Shown: positions 35,621 to 44,221 of the stretch, piece by piece
How the letters are laid out: every line of letters starts with the position of its first letter
How positions within the stretch are numbered: the stretch's first letter is position 1
Assembly (NCBI GenBank): GCA_964469505.1
Contig: CAYXZO010000002.1
Location: forward strand, 1 to 64,000
Direction: 5' to 3'
Length of the DNA: 64,000 nt
DNA from: CAYXZO01 sp964469505
GTDB taxonomy: Bacteria > Fidelibacterota > UBA8477 > JABMPR01
Position numbers and translations under genes: made by a program
The notes under the pieces: model-generated
The model's database searches: none
What the model was told of the DNA's origin: nothing
What the model saw: only the letters and a program-made list of their open reading frames with translations

Positions 35621-36298
35621 TCAGGAGTCGGAATCGGCTGCCGGCCGTGGTTGATGGCGAATCAGTTCTCCCTCCACCAGAAAAACGATATCCTCGGCAA
35701 TATTAGTAGCTAGGTCGGCGATACGTTCCAGATAGCGCGAAACCGACAGTAGGTGCAGCCCCCGCTCCATCGTCGCGGGCTCAGCGGCCATTCGGGCTTG
35801 GAGGACCTTGAACATCTGTCGATTCATATCATCCACTGCATCGTCTCTTTCGAGCACTTCCCGGGCCAGCTGAACATCTTGTTCAATCAGGGCGTTCAAG
35901 GCCATCCGGGCCATTTCCCGCACGGCATCGGCCATCTCGGTCACATCTACTTCCAGGGTCAAAGGTTCATGGGTGGCCAAGTAAGCGGTGCGCTCGGCGA
36001 TATTGACCGCCAGATCCCCCATGCGTTCCAAATCGTTGTTTACTTTCAACGCGGTAATGATGAACCGCAGATCATTGGCCACGGGTTGATGCAAAGCCAG
36101 AATTTTCAGGCATTCCTCTTCCACTTCCACTTCCCGCTGATCGATTATTGCGTCCCCTTCCATTACTAACCGGGCCAGCTCCGGCCGCCGTTCCTTTAGG
36201 GCGCGCAACGAACGATTTATAGCTTCTTCCACTAATGCCCCCACCCCCAACAATGCTTGCTTCAATTTGTTCAGATCACGGGTTAAATGAATGGGCAT
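35621..36298 (-). CDS. phoU: Phosphate signalling complex protein PhoU
   Basis: 225 residues, the normal length, made of two three-helix bundles. The PhoU metal-binding style segments are visible as E(V/E)E(V/E)EECLKILALHQPVANDLRFIITALKVNNDLERMGDLAVNIAE in the first half (short motif NNDLERMGDLAVNIAE) and SRYLERIADLATNIAED in the second. PhoU links the Pst transporter to the PhoR kinase and holds the regulon off when phosphate is plentiful. It is the last gene of the pst operon, 17 bases after pstB, with AAAGGAG before its ATG. The C-terminal tail ends in a short acidic stretch. Confidence 0.96.
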   Translation of the reverse strand: MPIHLTRDLNKLKQALLGVGALVEEAINRSLRALKERRPELARLVMEGDAIIDQREVEVEEECLKILALHQPVANDLRFIITALKVNNDLERMGDLAVNIAERTAYLATHEPLTLEVDVTEMADAVREMARMALNALIEQDVQLAREVLERDDAVDDMNRQMFKVLQARMAAEPATMERGLHLLSVSRYLERIADLATNIAEDIVFLVEGELIRHQPRPAADSDS

Positions 36299-36315
36299 TT
36301 AGGGCTCCTTTCTAT

Positions 36316-37095
36316 TTAGCCGAATCTACCTGTCAGGTAAGCTTCGGTCTGAGGTTCTTTGGGACGGGTAAAAAGCTCTTCAGTGGGACCGAACTCCACT
36401 AAGCGCCCCAGATAGAAGAAAGCAGTGTAATCCGATACCCGGGCGGCTTGTTGCATGTTGTGGGTTACGAAAACCACCGTGTAGTTGGTCTTTAAATTAT
36501 CCACCAGCTCTTCGATTTTGCCAGTGGCCACCGGGTCCAGCGCCGAACACGGTTCGTCCATCAACAAAACCTCCGGTTCCACCGCCAGGGCCCGGGCGAT
36601 GCATAACCGTTGCTGTTGACCGCCCGAGAGGGCCGTTCCGGGCTTTTTTAATTTATCCTTAACTTCGTCCCATAGAGCAGCGTCTCGCAGCGCCTGTTCC
36701 ACCCGTCCCTCCAGCTCGCTCCGATTCAGCTTTTTGTACAGGCGCAACCCATAGGCAATGTTTTCAAAAATGCTCATTGGAAAAGGCGTAGGCTGCTGGA
36801 AAATCATACCAATCCGATGGCGGAGTTCCTGGGCCGAGACTGAAGGGTCCAAGATATTCTGGCCGTCCATGATGATTTCCCCTTCAGCCCGATGCCCTTT
36901 GTACAGCTCAAACATCCGATTATAGGTTCTGATGTGAGTGGATTTACCACACCCCGAAGGTCCAATGAATGCCGTGACTTTGTTGCGGGCGATGTCCAGA
37001 GTATTGTCGAACAACACTTGCTGCGGACCGTAGAAAAAATTTAGATGCCGGACGGCGATTTTGCGTTCTTCAGGTGGCAAAAGGTATTCGCTCAT
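36316..37095 (-). CDS. pstB: Phosphate ABC transporter ATP-binding protein PstB
   Basis: 259 residues. Walker A is GPSGCGKST, the Q loop is IGMIFQQPTPFPMSIFENIAYG, the ABC signature is LSGGQQQRLCIARALA and Walker B is VLLMDEPCSALDP, followed by the switch His in VFVTHNMQQA. FFYLGRLVEFGPTEELF near the end is typical of PstB. It powers inward phosphate transport through PstA and PstC. The start overlaps the pstA stop by four bases (ATGA). Confidence 0.97.
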   Translation of the reverse strand: MSEYLLPPEERKIAVRHLNFFYGPQQVLFDNTLDIARNKVTAFIGPSGCGKSTHIRTYNRMFELYKGHRAEGEIIMDGQNILDPSVSAQELRHRIGMIFQQPTPFPMSIFENIAYGLRLYKKLNRSELEGRVEQALRDAALWDEVKDKLKKPGTALSGGQQQRLCIARALAVEPEVLLMDEPCSALDPVATGKIEELVDNLKTNYTVVFVTHNMQQAARVSDYTAFFYLGRLVEFGPTEELFTRPKEPQTEAYLTGRFG

Positions 37096-37931
37096 ACTTT
37101 CCTCCGCTTGACGAAAAAGCGGGTAAACAAGGTGATCCCCAAAACGCCGGTGGTGATGAGCAAAGCTGCACCCCAGGCCTGGGTGTGCCAGTCATCATAG
37201 GGCGACATGGCATAATTGAATAGAGTAACTGTAAGATTGGCCGTGGGTTCATCCAATCCCCGGGGCCAAAAAGGACTGTTGAGGGCGGTGAACAGCAAGG
37301 GAGCCGTTTCACCCGCCACCCGGGCTATGGCCAACATAATACCAGTCAAAAGACCTCCCGCCGCGGCGGGACGAACCACTTTCCACATTACATGCCAGTA
37401 AGGTGCCCCCAGCGCCAGGGCCGCTTCGCGCAGGGTGGTGGGTACCAACCGGAGCATTTCCTCGGTAGTGCGGGTGACTACCGGCAGCATAATAAGAGCC
37501 AGTGACACGCTCCCAGCCCAACCGGAAAAATGACCCCGGGGACGCACCAGGATCAGATAAACAAATACTCCAATTACAATTGAAGGCGCTGAAACCAAAA
37601 GATCAGAGACGAAACGTACTACCGCTGCCGGACGACTTTCCTTACCAAACTCAGCCAGGTATGCCCCGGCCCACAATCCCAGGGGAACGGCCATCACCGT
37701 GGCTGCCATGGTCATCAGCAATGTCCCCAGGATGGCGTTGGCTAGACCACCACCCGGCATTCCTGGCGGTGCCGGTAGCTGAGTAAAAAAATCTTTGTTC
37801 CAGGCCGCCAAACCGCGGGCCGTAATTTCATAAAGAATCCAGAGCAACATCACCAGGCCCAGCAGAGCGGCAATAGCTGAACAAGCCAATACGATTCTAC
37901 TTTTCCAACGGCGCATAAGGGTGCGGGTCAT
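37092..37931 (-). CDS. pstA: Phosphate ABC transporter permease PstA
   Basis: 279 residues with about six membrane helices and the binding-protein-dependent permease signature near residues 165-200 (LREAALALGAPYWHVMWKVVRPAAAGGLLTGIMLA, core EAALALGAP). LPVVTRTTEEMLRLVP before it is characteristic of PstA. It forms the transmembrane channel with PstC. It overlaps both neighbours by four bases, so the three transporter genes pstC, pstA and pstB are translationally coupled. Confidence 0.96.
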   Translation of the reverse strand: MTRTLMRRWKSRIVLACSAIAALLGLVMLLWILYEITARGLAAWNKDFFTQLPAPPGMPGGGLANAILGTLLMTMAATVMAVPLGLWAGAYLAEFGKESRPAAVVRFVSDLLVSAPSIVIGVFVYLILVRPRGHFSGWAGSVSLALIMLPVVTRTTEEMLRLVPTTLREAALALGAPYWHVMWKVVRPAAAGGLLTGIMLAIARVAGETAPLLFTALNSPFWPRGLDEPTANLTVTLFNYAMSPYDDWHTQAWGAALLITTGVLGITLFTRFFVKRRKV

Positions 37932-38878
37932 ACCTCACCACTCTTTTCCATACTACGTTTCAGCCACCATTGGGCTAATCCCAGAATAAGCGTCGCCAGC
38001 AGGAAAAGCACCAAGCCCAATTCGATCAACGCCGACAAGTATAAATCGCCATCGGCTTCGGTGAACTCATTGGCCAGCGTGGAGGCGATACTATTCCCGG
38101 GAGCAAACAGGGACCAGGAAAGATGGTAGGTATTGCCGATGACGAAAGTAACGGCCATGGTCTCACCCAGGGCCCGCCCTAACCCCAACAAAATGGCTCC
38201 TACAATACCCTTGCGACCGTAGGGAATTATGATGGACCTGATGACCTCCCAGGTTGTGCTCCCGAGGCCATAGGCCGCTTCTTTTAATCGTTGAGGTACC
38301 AGTAAAAACACATCCCGAATCACCGAGGAAATAAATGGCAAAATCATCAATGCCAATACCAATCCCGCCGGCAAGATTCCCACTCCCAGAGGCGGACCGG
38401 AGAAAAGAGGTAGCCATCCCAAGTATTTAGCCAGCGGCGGTTCCAGAATTTCAGCCACTAGGGGAGCAAACACAAATAAGCCCCACATACCGTAAACAAT
38501 ACTGGGGATGGCTGCTAGAAGCTCTATGGCCGTGCCTAACGGAAAGCGGAGCCAATCGGGAGCTATTTCGGTGAGAAACATGGCAATACCCAGGCTCAAG
38601 GGAACTGCCACCAACAGGGCGATAATGGTCGTAAGACAAGTTCCCAGCAGTGGGATCAAGGCTCCGAACTTGTCGGTGACCGGATTCCATTCCGCGGAGA
38701 GAAAGAACTTTATACCGAATTGCTTTATAGACGGCCAGGAAGCCACCGTCAGCACTACTAGCAGGGCGGCGAAAAACAAGACCACTAACTGGGCGGAAAT
38801 TTCCGATACTCCCTGAAAGAGCCTATCGCCCCAGCTTTGGACGCGGGAATTTGATTTTCTAAACCAACGCAGATTCAT
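37928..38878 (-). CDS. pstC: Phosphate ABC transporter permease PstC
   Basis: 316 residues with six membrane helices. LLAAIPSIVYGMWGLFVFAP and ISSVIRDVFLLVPQRLKEAAYGLGSTTWEV (core EAAYGLGSTTWE) are typical of PstC, as is GLGRALGETMAVTFVIGN. It partners PstA in the inner membrane. The 92 bases before it, between the porin gene and pstC, hold no clear promoter or terminator, so transcription probably runs through from pstS. The ribosome binding site is weak. Confidence 0.96.
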   Translation of the reverse strand: MNLRWFRKSNSRVQSWGDRLFQGVSEISAQLVVLFFAALLVVLTVASWPSIKQFGIKFFLSAEWNPVTDKFGALIPLLGTCLTTIIALLVAVPLSLGIAMFLTEIAPDWLRFPLGTAIELLAAIPSIVYGMWGLFVFAPLVAEILEPPLAKYLGWLPLFSGPPLGVGILPAGLVLALMILPFISSVIRDVFLLVPQRLKEAAYGLGSTTWEVIRSIIIPYGRKGIVGAILLGLGRALGETMAVTFVIGNTYHLSWSLFAPGNSIASTLANEFTEADGDLYLSALIELGLVLFLLATLILGLAQWWLKRSMEKSGEV

Positions 38879-38970
38879 GGCTCGACGGGAGAAAATACCT
38901 GGCTCTGCATCAGGCGCCTAGCCTTAACCAGCATTTTCTCTCACCCCCTACCAATTCAGGTCGTTGCCTT

Positions 38971-39993
38971 TTACTTAAAGTCCCACTGAAAGGTCAGGTT
39001 ACCGATCACGTCATTCCGGCTAGCATTATTCTGATTATTACCGTTAAGGTAGACATAGACATTCGGCATTACGTGTACCGCAGGAATGGGACGGTAATCC
39101 AGGGCTCCAATCACCAGGGAAGTTTCAGTGTCGCCCGTATCAGTGTCTGGATCATAACGGTCATAACGCAACACCACAGTGGTGGCACTTGTGAGGCCGT
39201 ACCGTATAAAACCGGAAACGGCATTCATATGCGTACCATTGATCCCAACCACGGAGCTTCCTTGGGTGAACGAATAGTAATCCAATCCCATTATCAGACC
39301 AGCCAGTTTGTATCCTACGAAGGTCTTATAAGTAAAATTTTTAGCCCCTGCTCCTTTAGGCTCATAATCCACATAACCTTCTACCAGCAAGCTGCCAAGA
39401 TCATAAGCCGCTGACAAATACACTTTTTTGTATTGGTCATTTTCAGGAGCAGAGTAGTGTGTTCCGTTTGCAATAACTGCCCGATACGACAGTCTTCCAT
39501 TCAGGAAGACACCTTTGAATCCAAACCCAACATCAGCGGAACTGGAGCTGTTGGATACTCCGGTTACCCTTTTGAAGTTATCCCAAACAGTTTTCGCCAA
39601 CCCCCGGTACCCCCACCAATGTTCAGAAATGCTCCACGTGGGAGTACCAACTATTCCGATGTATGCTGTTGTGTGTGGCCACAAATTTTCCCATCTCAGA
39701 TATGCCGCCTTAACGAAAGGTCGCAGTTTGTCATCGGCCTTGCGGTCCACATCGGTGCGGAAGCGGACTGCAAAATCGTCAGTCATTTGTCTGTCTATGG
39801 TCATATAGAACCTGGTAAAGGCGAAGCTGTTGAAATTACCTTCAGTGCGGGGGCCATCGGTGGTGAGGTTGTAGGAATAATTAAAATAGGCTCTACCACT
39901 GATCTGGTAATTTGATTGTGGATTGGCAGCACTAAAGACTAATTGATATCCAATCAATATTCCCCCCAATACAAATACCAACCAGCGATTCAT
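38971..39993 (-). CDS. Porin-like outer-membrane protein of the phosphate operon
   Basis: About 340 residues. The ATG at 39993 is favoured because AAAGGGA lies six bases upstream, while the ATG at 40008 has no such site. A signal peptide (MNRWLVFVLGGILIGYQLVFSA) is followed by amphipathic strands such as FTRFYMTIDRQMTDDFAVRFRTDVDR, and a C-terminal strand ending in NLTFQWDFK, with the aromatic penultimate pattern of outer-membrane barrels. The layout resembles phosphate-selective porins of the OprP/OprO kind, though no specific Lys ladder can be verified by eye. Its place between pstS and pstC suggests it lets phosphate across the outer membrane under starvation. Confidence 0.8.
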   Translation of the reverse strand: MNRWLVFVLGGILIGYQLVFSAANPQSNYQISGRAYFNYSYNLTTDGPRTEGNFNSFAFTRFYMTIDRQMTDDFAVRFRTDVDRKADDKLRPFVKAAYLRWENLWPHTTAYIGIVGTPTWSISEHWWGYRGLAKTVWDNFKRVTGVSNSSSSADVGFGFKGVFLNGRLSYRAVIANGTHYSAPENDQYKKVYLSAAYDLGSLLVEGYVDYEPKGAGAKNFTYKTFVGYKLAGLIMGLDYYSFTQGSSVVGINGTHMNAVSGFIRYGLTSATTVVLRYDRYDPDTDTGDTETSLVIGALDYRPIPAVHVMPNVYVYLNGNNQNNASRNDVIGNLTFQWDFK

Positions 39994-40160
39994 TCTTATC
40001 CCTTTCATGACTTCGGTTCAGTTACTTCCCTAACAGCCCAGCCCCCATCCAAGTCATCTTTCCTCTAATCTCAATCACTCCACAAGAATATCGCATGTGA
40101 TCAGTTGGTCGTGTCCTCTACAAACTCATAAGTCTCCAGTATGGGAGGAAAATCATTGGT

Positions 40161-41195
40161 CTATTTCCAAATCGGTTCTCCACTGGTTGAACGCAATGTT
40201 TTACGCCAGCTTTGTTCCACCAGTTGAATCACTTTCCTCGGCAAAGGCACGTAATCCAGCTCTAGAGCCGCTTGGCCCCCATTCATGAAACACCAGTGGA
40301 AAAACTCCAGGACCGCCTTAGCCTTTGCAGGTTTGGCAACCGTCCGCGGCATCAGAATAAAAGTGGCACCGGTGATGGGCCAGGCTTGCTCGCCTGGTTG
40401 ATTCGTGAGTACCAGATAGAAATCCCGGGCTCGGTCCCAGCGAGCGTGGGCAGCCGCAACCTGAAAGGTGGTCGAGGAGGGATTAACAAACTTTCCAGCC
40501 AAATTTTTCAGCTGAACATAACTCATGTGGCTCTGGACTGCGTAAGCATACTCCACATACCCCAGGGCACCGGGGATTTTTCTGACGAAGGCTGCCACAC
40601 CCTCGTTACCTTTACCCCCCAAACCTGCCGGCCAGGCGACAGCCTTACCGTACCCCACTTTACTTGCCCACTCTGAGCTGACTTGGGCAAGGTAATGGGT
40701 AAAAATCCAGGTGGTACCGCTCCCGTCGGCGCGGTGAATCACCGTTATTTTTTGATCTGGAAGTTCTACCCCAGGGTTGAGCTGCCTTATTATCGGATCA
40801 TCCCATCGGGTGATCTTGCCCAGAAAGATATCAGATAATACTTCCGGCGTTAGACGAAGTTTGCCCGGAGCAATTCCTTGAATATTCACAACTGGGACCA
40901 CTCCCCCCAGAACCATGGGCCATTGTGTTAAACCGTACTCCTTCAATTTTTCCGGCTTCAGGGGGGCATCGGAAGCTCCAAAGTCCACCGTGCGTGATTT
41001 GATCTGCTTAACTCCTCCACCGGAGCCGATAGATTGATAGTTGATCCGAATACCTGTCTCCCGATAGTACTGATAAGCCCACCGTGAATATATTGGATAT
41101 GGGAAAGTGGCTCCGGCACCGGTCAGGCTGTTCACCTGACCCCAAACTCCGGTCAACATACCGGCCAGCCACAAACTGACGATAACCCTAATCAT
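40161..41195 (-). CDS. pstS: Phosphate-binding periplasmic protein PstS
   Basis: 344 residues with a signal peptide (MIRVIVSLWLAGMLTGVWGQ). The phosphate-binding segments of the PstS family are present: LTGAGATFPYPIYSRW, YQSIGSGGGVKQI, DFGASDAPLK and the loop HRADGSGTTWIFTHYL. It captures phosphate in the periplasm for PstC-PstA-PstB. It is the first gene of the operon and sits about 90 bases downstream of a Pho box with a well spaced promoter. The C-terminal region lacks a lipobox, so it should be soluble. Confidence 0.97.
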   Translation of the reverse strand: MIRVIVSLWLAGMLTGVWGQVNSLTGAGATFPYPIYSRWAYQYYRETGIRINYQSIGSGGGVKQIKSRTVDFGASDAPLKPEKLKEYGLTQWPMVLGGVVPVVNIQGIAPGKLRLTPEVLSDIFLGKITRWDDPIIRQLNPGVELPDQKITVIHRADGSGTTWIFTHYLAQVSSEWASKVGYGKAVAWPAGLGGKGNEGVAAFVRKIPGALGYVEYAYAVQSHMSYVQLKNLAGKFVNPSSTTFQVAAAHARWDRARDFYLVLTNQPGEQAWPITGATFILMPRTVAKPAKAKAVLEFFHWCFMNGGQAALELDYVPLPRKVIQLVEQSWRKTLRSTSGEPIWK

Positions 41196-41263
41196 GATTT
41201 CCCCTTATTTGTGGTTATCTGTAAAGAAATTAACGTGCATGTCAGGCTATAAATGCTTTTCAC

Positions 41264-41324
41264 ATCATAAAGTTTAATCCGCAAATGTTAAGACAGTGTT
41301 AAAAGGCTGTTAAGTTTCAGTTAA
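41264..41324 (-). promoter_or_regulatory. Pho box and promoter of the pst operon
   Basis: Read on the minus strand, four hexamers lie exactly 11 bases apart: TTAACT (41319-41324), TTAACA (41308-41313), TTAACA (41297-41302) and TTAACA (41286-41291). This is the layout of PhoP/PhoB boxes of the TT(A/T/C)ACA type. The last repeat doubles as the -35 element: TATGAT follows at 41264-41269 after a 16-base spacer. The promoter points to pstS. It should be bound by the PhoB-like regulator encoded at 43137. Confidence 0.88.
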
Positions 41325-41376
41325 TCTATCAGCTACACTACGAATTCAGTAAGAATGCTTATTGAAATGATCTGAG

Positions 41377-43140
41377 CTAGGAGGCAGAATCCTCATTAAT
41401 AGCCAGGGGTACCATCACCCGAAAAGTGCTGCCGTGGCCCGGCGTGCTTTCGACTTCCACTCTACCACCGCTACTTTCCACGATATGTTTCACAATTGCC
41501 AGCCCCAATCCGGTACCCCCCAGTTCCCGAGAGCGAGCCGGATCAACCCGGTAAAAGCGCTCGAAAATGCGTTCCTGATGCCGGGGCTCAATCCCAATGC
41601 CGGTGTCCTTCACCTCCAAAACGGCTTCTTTTCCTTTCCGGAAAGCGGCAAGGGTGATCCTCCCAGGAGCGGGAGTGTATTTTATAGCATTGTCCACCAG
41701 GTTAAATCCAACTTCCTCCAGGGCATCATCTTCCAACAACACCGGCAAAGGCTTGGAGGGAATTTCCAGGATTATTTCCAACCCACGATCTTCAGCTTGG
41801 GGTTTCAACGCTCGGTACACATTCTTAAGAATCAGGCCCAAATCACTGGCAACTGTTTGGATATCCGGTCTTGCTTCCCAGCGCGCCAAAGTCAGCAGAT
41901 CCCGGACCAGGCGTGTCATCCGCTCAATTTGCTTATGGAGACGGCTTAAGAATTCACGTTGTTGCTCAACCGTTAAATCGGAGGTCTCCAGCAGCGTTTC
42001 CACTATGCCCTGCATGGCAGTGATGGGGGTTTTCAGCTCGTGGGAAACGTTGGCCACAAAGTCCCGCCGAATGGTCTCCAGCTGGATCTGATGGGTTTTA
42101 TCATCCAGAACCAGCAATATGCCCTCCAGCTTTCCGGGAGCTTTTTGGAGCGGGCGGACTAAAACACTAAGAACTTTTTCTCCGGCTTCCGTTTCCAGTC
42201 GCAACTCCCGAGCCAGGGTCTGTTTTTCCTCCAGCCCTTTTCGCACCAATTCCTGGAGCTCAGCAAAGCGCAGTATTTCAAAATACGAGCGGGGAGCAGA
42301 GAAAGGCCAATTGCAGTTGAGAAACTCAGCCGCCGGCTTGTTCATCATGACGACAGATCCATGGGAATCGATCAACAGCACCCCCTCTTGCAGGGCGTCC
42401 AACATTGCCGGCAATTTCCGTCGCTCGGCTGCCAACTGTCGCAGACGTTTTTCATGGCGCCGACGCAATTGGTTGAAGGCTGCCGCTATCCAACCGAATT
42501 CATCTTCTCGTAACGTCGCTAAGGGAGCATCAGGGGCTGGAATCAGTTGCCGCACTTTCTGAGCCAGATTTTGTAAGGGCAGATTAACCAGCCAAGCCAA
42601 CAGTGCCGCCAACCCAATGCCTACCCCCAGACTCAAAGGCCACCCAAACGCCCACAGGCGCCGGCGCAAGCTGCTGAACCCCGGTGGTAATTGGGCCGGA
42701 ATCTCAAGGAGTATCCAGCCCTGACCATGATTCAGTTCTTGTCGCAAGCGATAAACCGGCCGTTGCCACCAGGGACTGAATTGGGCTTTACGCGAAGTTA
42801 TTACGGTGGGAATTCGGGACGGGGGCTGGTCAGGGGGATTTAGCAAATTCGCTGGGGCTTTCCAGAAAAGAACCTGCCCTACTGAATCGGAAACCACAAC
42901 CAGCACCCCGTTTTGAGCTGCAATTCCGGATATGTGTCGGCGCCAGCTTGCGTCCATACCCGGCACTCCCAATGAATCCAGCTCGTTTATTCGCTGTAAA
43001 GTTCGTTTGAGCCGTAGTTGGAGCTGTTCCCGTCCGGTATGAGCAATCTGTCTGTCCAGCAGCCAGATCAACAGCCCCACGCTGACAATTGTCGGAATCG
43101 CCGTAGCCAGCCACAATTTCCAGAAAAAGTGCCGTTTCAT
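41377..43140 (-). CDS. phoR: Phosphate regulon sensor histidine kinase PhoR
   Basis: 587 residues. Two membrane segments (about 7-25 and 165-187) enclose a periplasmic region, followed by a HAMP linker, a PAS domain (LDALQEGVLLIDSHGSVVMMN), a HisKA domain with NVSHELKTPITAM, and an HATPase domain with NLVDNAIKYTP, DTGIGIEP and GTGLGLAIVKHIVE. This is the PhoR/PnpS domain order. It responds to the state of the Pst transporter through PhoU and phosphorylates PhoB. The start overlaps the phoB stop by four bases. The relatively large periplasmic part resembles that of Gram-positive PhoR more than E. coli PhoR. Confidence 0.93.
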   Translation of the reverse strand: MKRHFFWKLWLATAIPTIVSVGLLIWLLDRQIAHTGREQLQLRLKRTLQRINELDSLGVPGMDASWRRHISGIAAQNGVLVVVSDSVGQVLFWKAPANLLNPPDQPPSRIPTVITSRKAQFSPWWQRPVYRLRQELNHGQGWILLEIPAQLPPGFSSLRRRLWAFGWPLSLGVGIGLAALLAWLVNLPLQNLAQKVRQLIPAPDAPLATLREDEFGWIAAAFNQLRRRHEKRLRQLAAERRKLPAMLDALQEGVLLIDSHGSVVMMNKPAAEFLNCNWPFSAPRSYFEILRFAELQELVRKGLEEKQTLARELRLETEAGEKVLSVLVRPLQKAPGKLEGILLVLDDKTHQIQLETIRRDFVANVSHELKTPITAMQGIVETLLETSDLTVEQQREFLSRLHKQIERMTRLVRDLLTLARWEARPDIQTVASDLGLILKNVYRALKPQAEDRGLEIILEIPSKPLPVLLEDDALEEVGFNLVDNAIKYTPAPGRITLAAFRKGKEAVLEVKDTGIGIEPRHQERIFERFYRVDPARSRELGGTGLGLAIVKHIVESSGGRVEVESTPGHGSTFRVMVPLAINEDSAS

Positions 43141-43853
43141 GATTCGCCTTTAAAACGATATCCCACGCCACGGATCGTTTCCAGTAAAACCGCAGCCGGC
43201 CCCAGTTTCTTACGCAAAGCTCTGATGTGGACGTCCACCGTACGGGGAGCCACAATTACCCCCGGTTCCAGTAGGCGCTGCAATAACTGCTTGCGGGTAA
43301 ACACCCGCCCGGGTGCGGAAGCTATTACGTACAACAGCCGGAATTGGGTAGCCGTTAAGTCCACTTTCTGGGCCCCTACCAAGACTTCCATACGCAGAGG
43401 GTCGATTCGCAGGAATATGGATTGTGGTCCGTGAGCAAAAGTGAATTGTAGTGTATTATCAGGGATATTGGTTTGGATTGGCCCTCGGCGCAGAACTGCT
43501 CGCACCCGGGCTACCAATTCCTTGGCACTGAATGGTTTGATGAGATAATCGTCGGCCCCGGCCTCCAGTCCCAGCACCACGTCGTCTTCCTCACCTTTGG
43601 CAGTTACCATGATTATTCTGATATCCCGTGTGCGCGGGTCTTGACGCAAGCGGCGACAAATCTCCAGGCCATCCAGCCCGGGGAGCATGATATCCAACAA
43701 CACCAGCTCTGGGAGTAGGGTTTGAATACCCTTTAACCCCACTTCCCCATCACCGGCCGATTGCACTTTGAACCCTTCCCTGCTAAGACGGAACGTCATT
43801 ACCTCCCGGATATCCGGTTCATCTTCCAGGATAAAAATCCGGGGAGTATCCAT
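43137..43853 (-). CDS. phoB: Phosphate regulon response regulator PhoB
   Basis: 238 residues: a receiver domain with LEDEPD, the phospho-acceptor Asp in LVLLDIMLPGLDG, VTAKGEEDD and LIKPFSAKEL, then a winged-helix DNA-binding domain (LTATQFRLLYVIASAPGRVFTRKQL, then VDVHIRALRKKLG, then IRGVGYRF). Its coupling to phoR and its place directly upstream of the pst operon support the PhoB assignment. It is expected to bind the four-repeat box at 41286-41324. No Pho box was seen before phoB itself. Confidence 0.93.
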   Translation of the reverse strand: MDTPRIFILEDEPDIREVMTFRLSREGFKVQSAGDGEVGLKGIQTLLPELVLLDIMLPGLDGLEICRRLRQDPRTRDIRIIMVTAKGEEDDVVLGLEAGADDYLIKPFSAKELVARVRAVLRRGPIQTNIPDNTLQFTFAHGPQSIFLRIDPLRMEVLVGAQKVDLTATQFRLLYVIASAPGRVFTRKQLLQRLLEPGVIVAPRTVDVHIRALRKKLGPAAVLLETIRGVGYRFKGES

Positions 43854-43936
43854 CTTTTACTCGGTTCTTACAATTTTGAAAAAGTTCGCTGAGGAGGTGA
43901 ATGGGGAAAATAATTAGAGATGGTCACCAGCATTGG

Positions 43937-44218
43937 TCAGTCCGACAAGGTCGGCGGTCGTTTCCAGGGAAATTCATATTCCAGAATATCGGCACAGCGG
44001 ATAAAGTCATTGGCATCCATGGCAGCCAAGAGCCGCTCCAATAAGGTCTGAATCTCCTGCAGAGATTGTAATTGCAGCACCTCTTCCAACTGCCCGGCTC
44101 TGATGGTCTCTTGCAGCGCCTCGGCAAATAGCCGCACTTTATCAAAACCTTCCTCGAAACGACCGGTGCGATATGCTACGGCTATTTCGCGGGCCAAGTC
44201 GCGTACGTCCTCACTCAT
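43937..44218 (-). CDS. Small helical protein of unknown function
   Basis: 93 residues, acidic, predicted to be almost wholly helical (REIAVAYRTGRFEEGFDKVRLFAEALQ; LQEIQTLLERLLAAMDAND) with a C-terminal EFPWKRPP tail. AAGGA precedes the ATG by seven bases, and the gene starts three bases after the stop of the DUF115 gene, so it is very likely real and co-expressed with it. No family recognised. Given its neighbour, it may be a chaperone or accessory factor for that protein. The arrangement is reminiscent of small helical proteins that accompany Maf-type flagellin glycosylation factors. Confidence 0.75.
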   Translation of the reverse strand: MSEDVRDLAREIAVAYRTGRFEEGFDKVRLFAEALQETIRAGQLEEVLQLQSLQEIQTLLERLLAAMDANDFIRCADILEYEFPWKRPPTLSD

Positions 44219-44221
44219 GGG

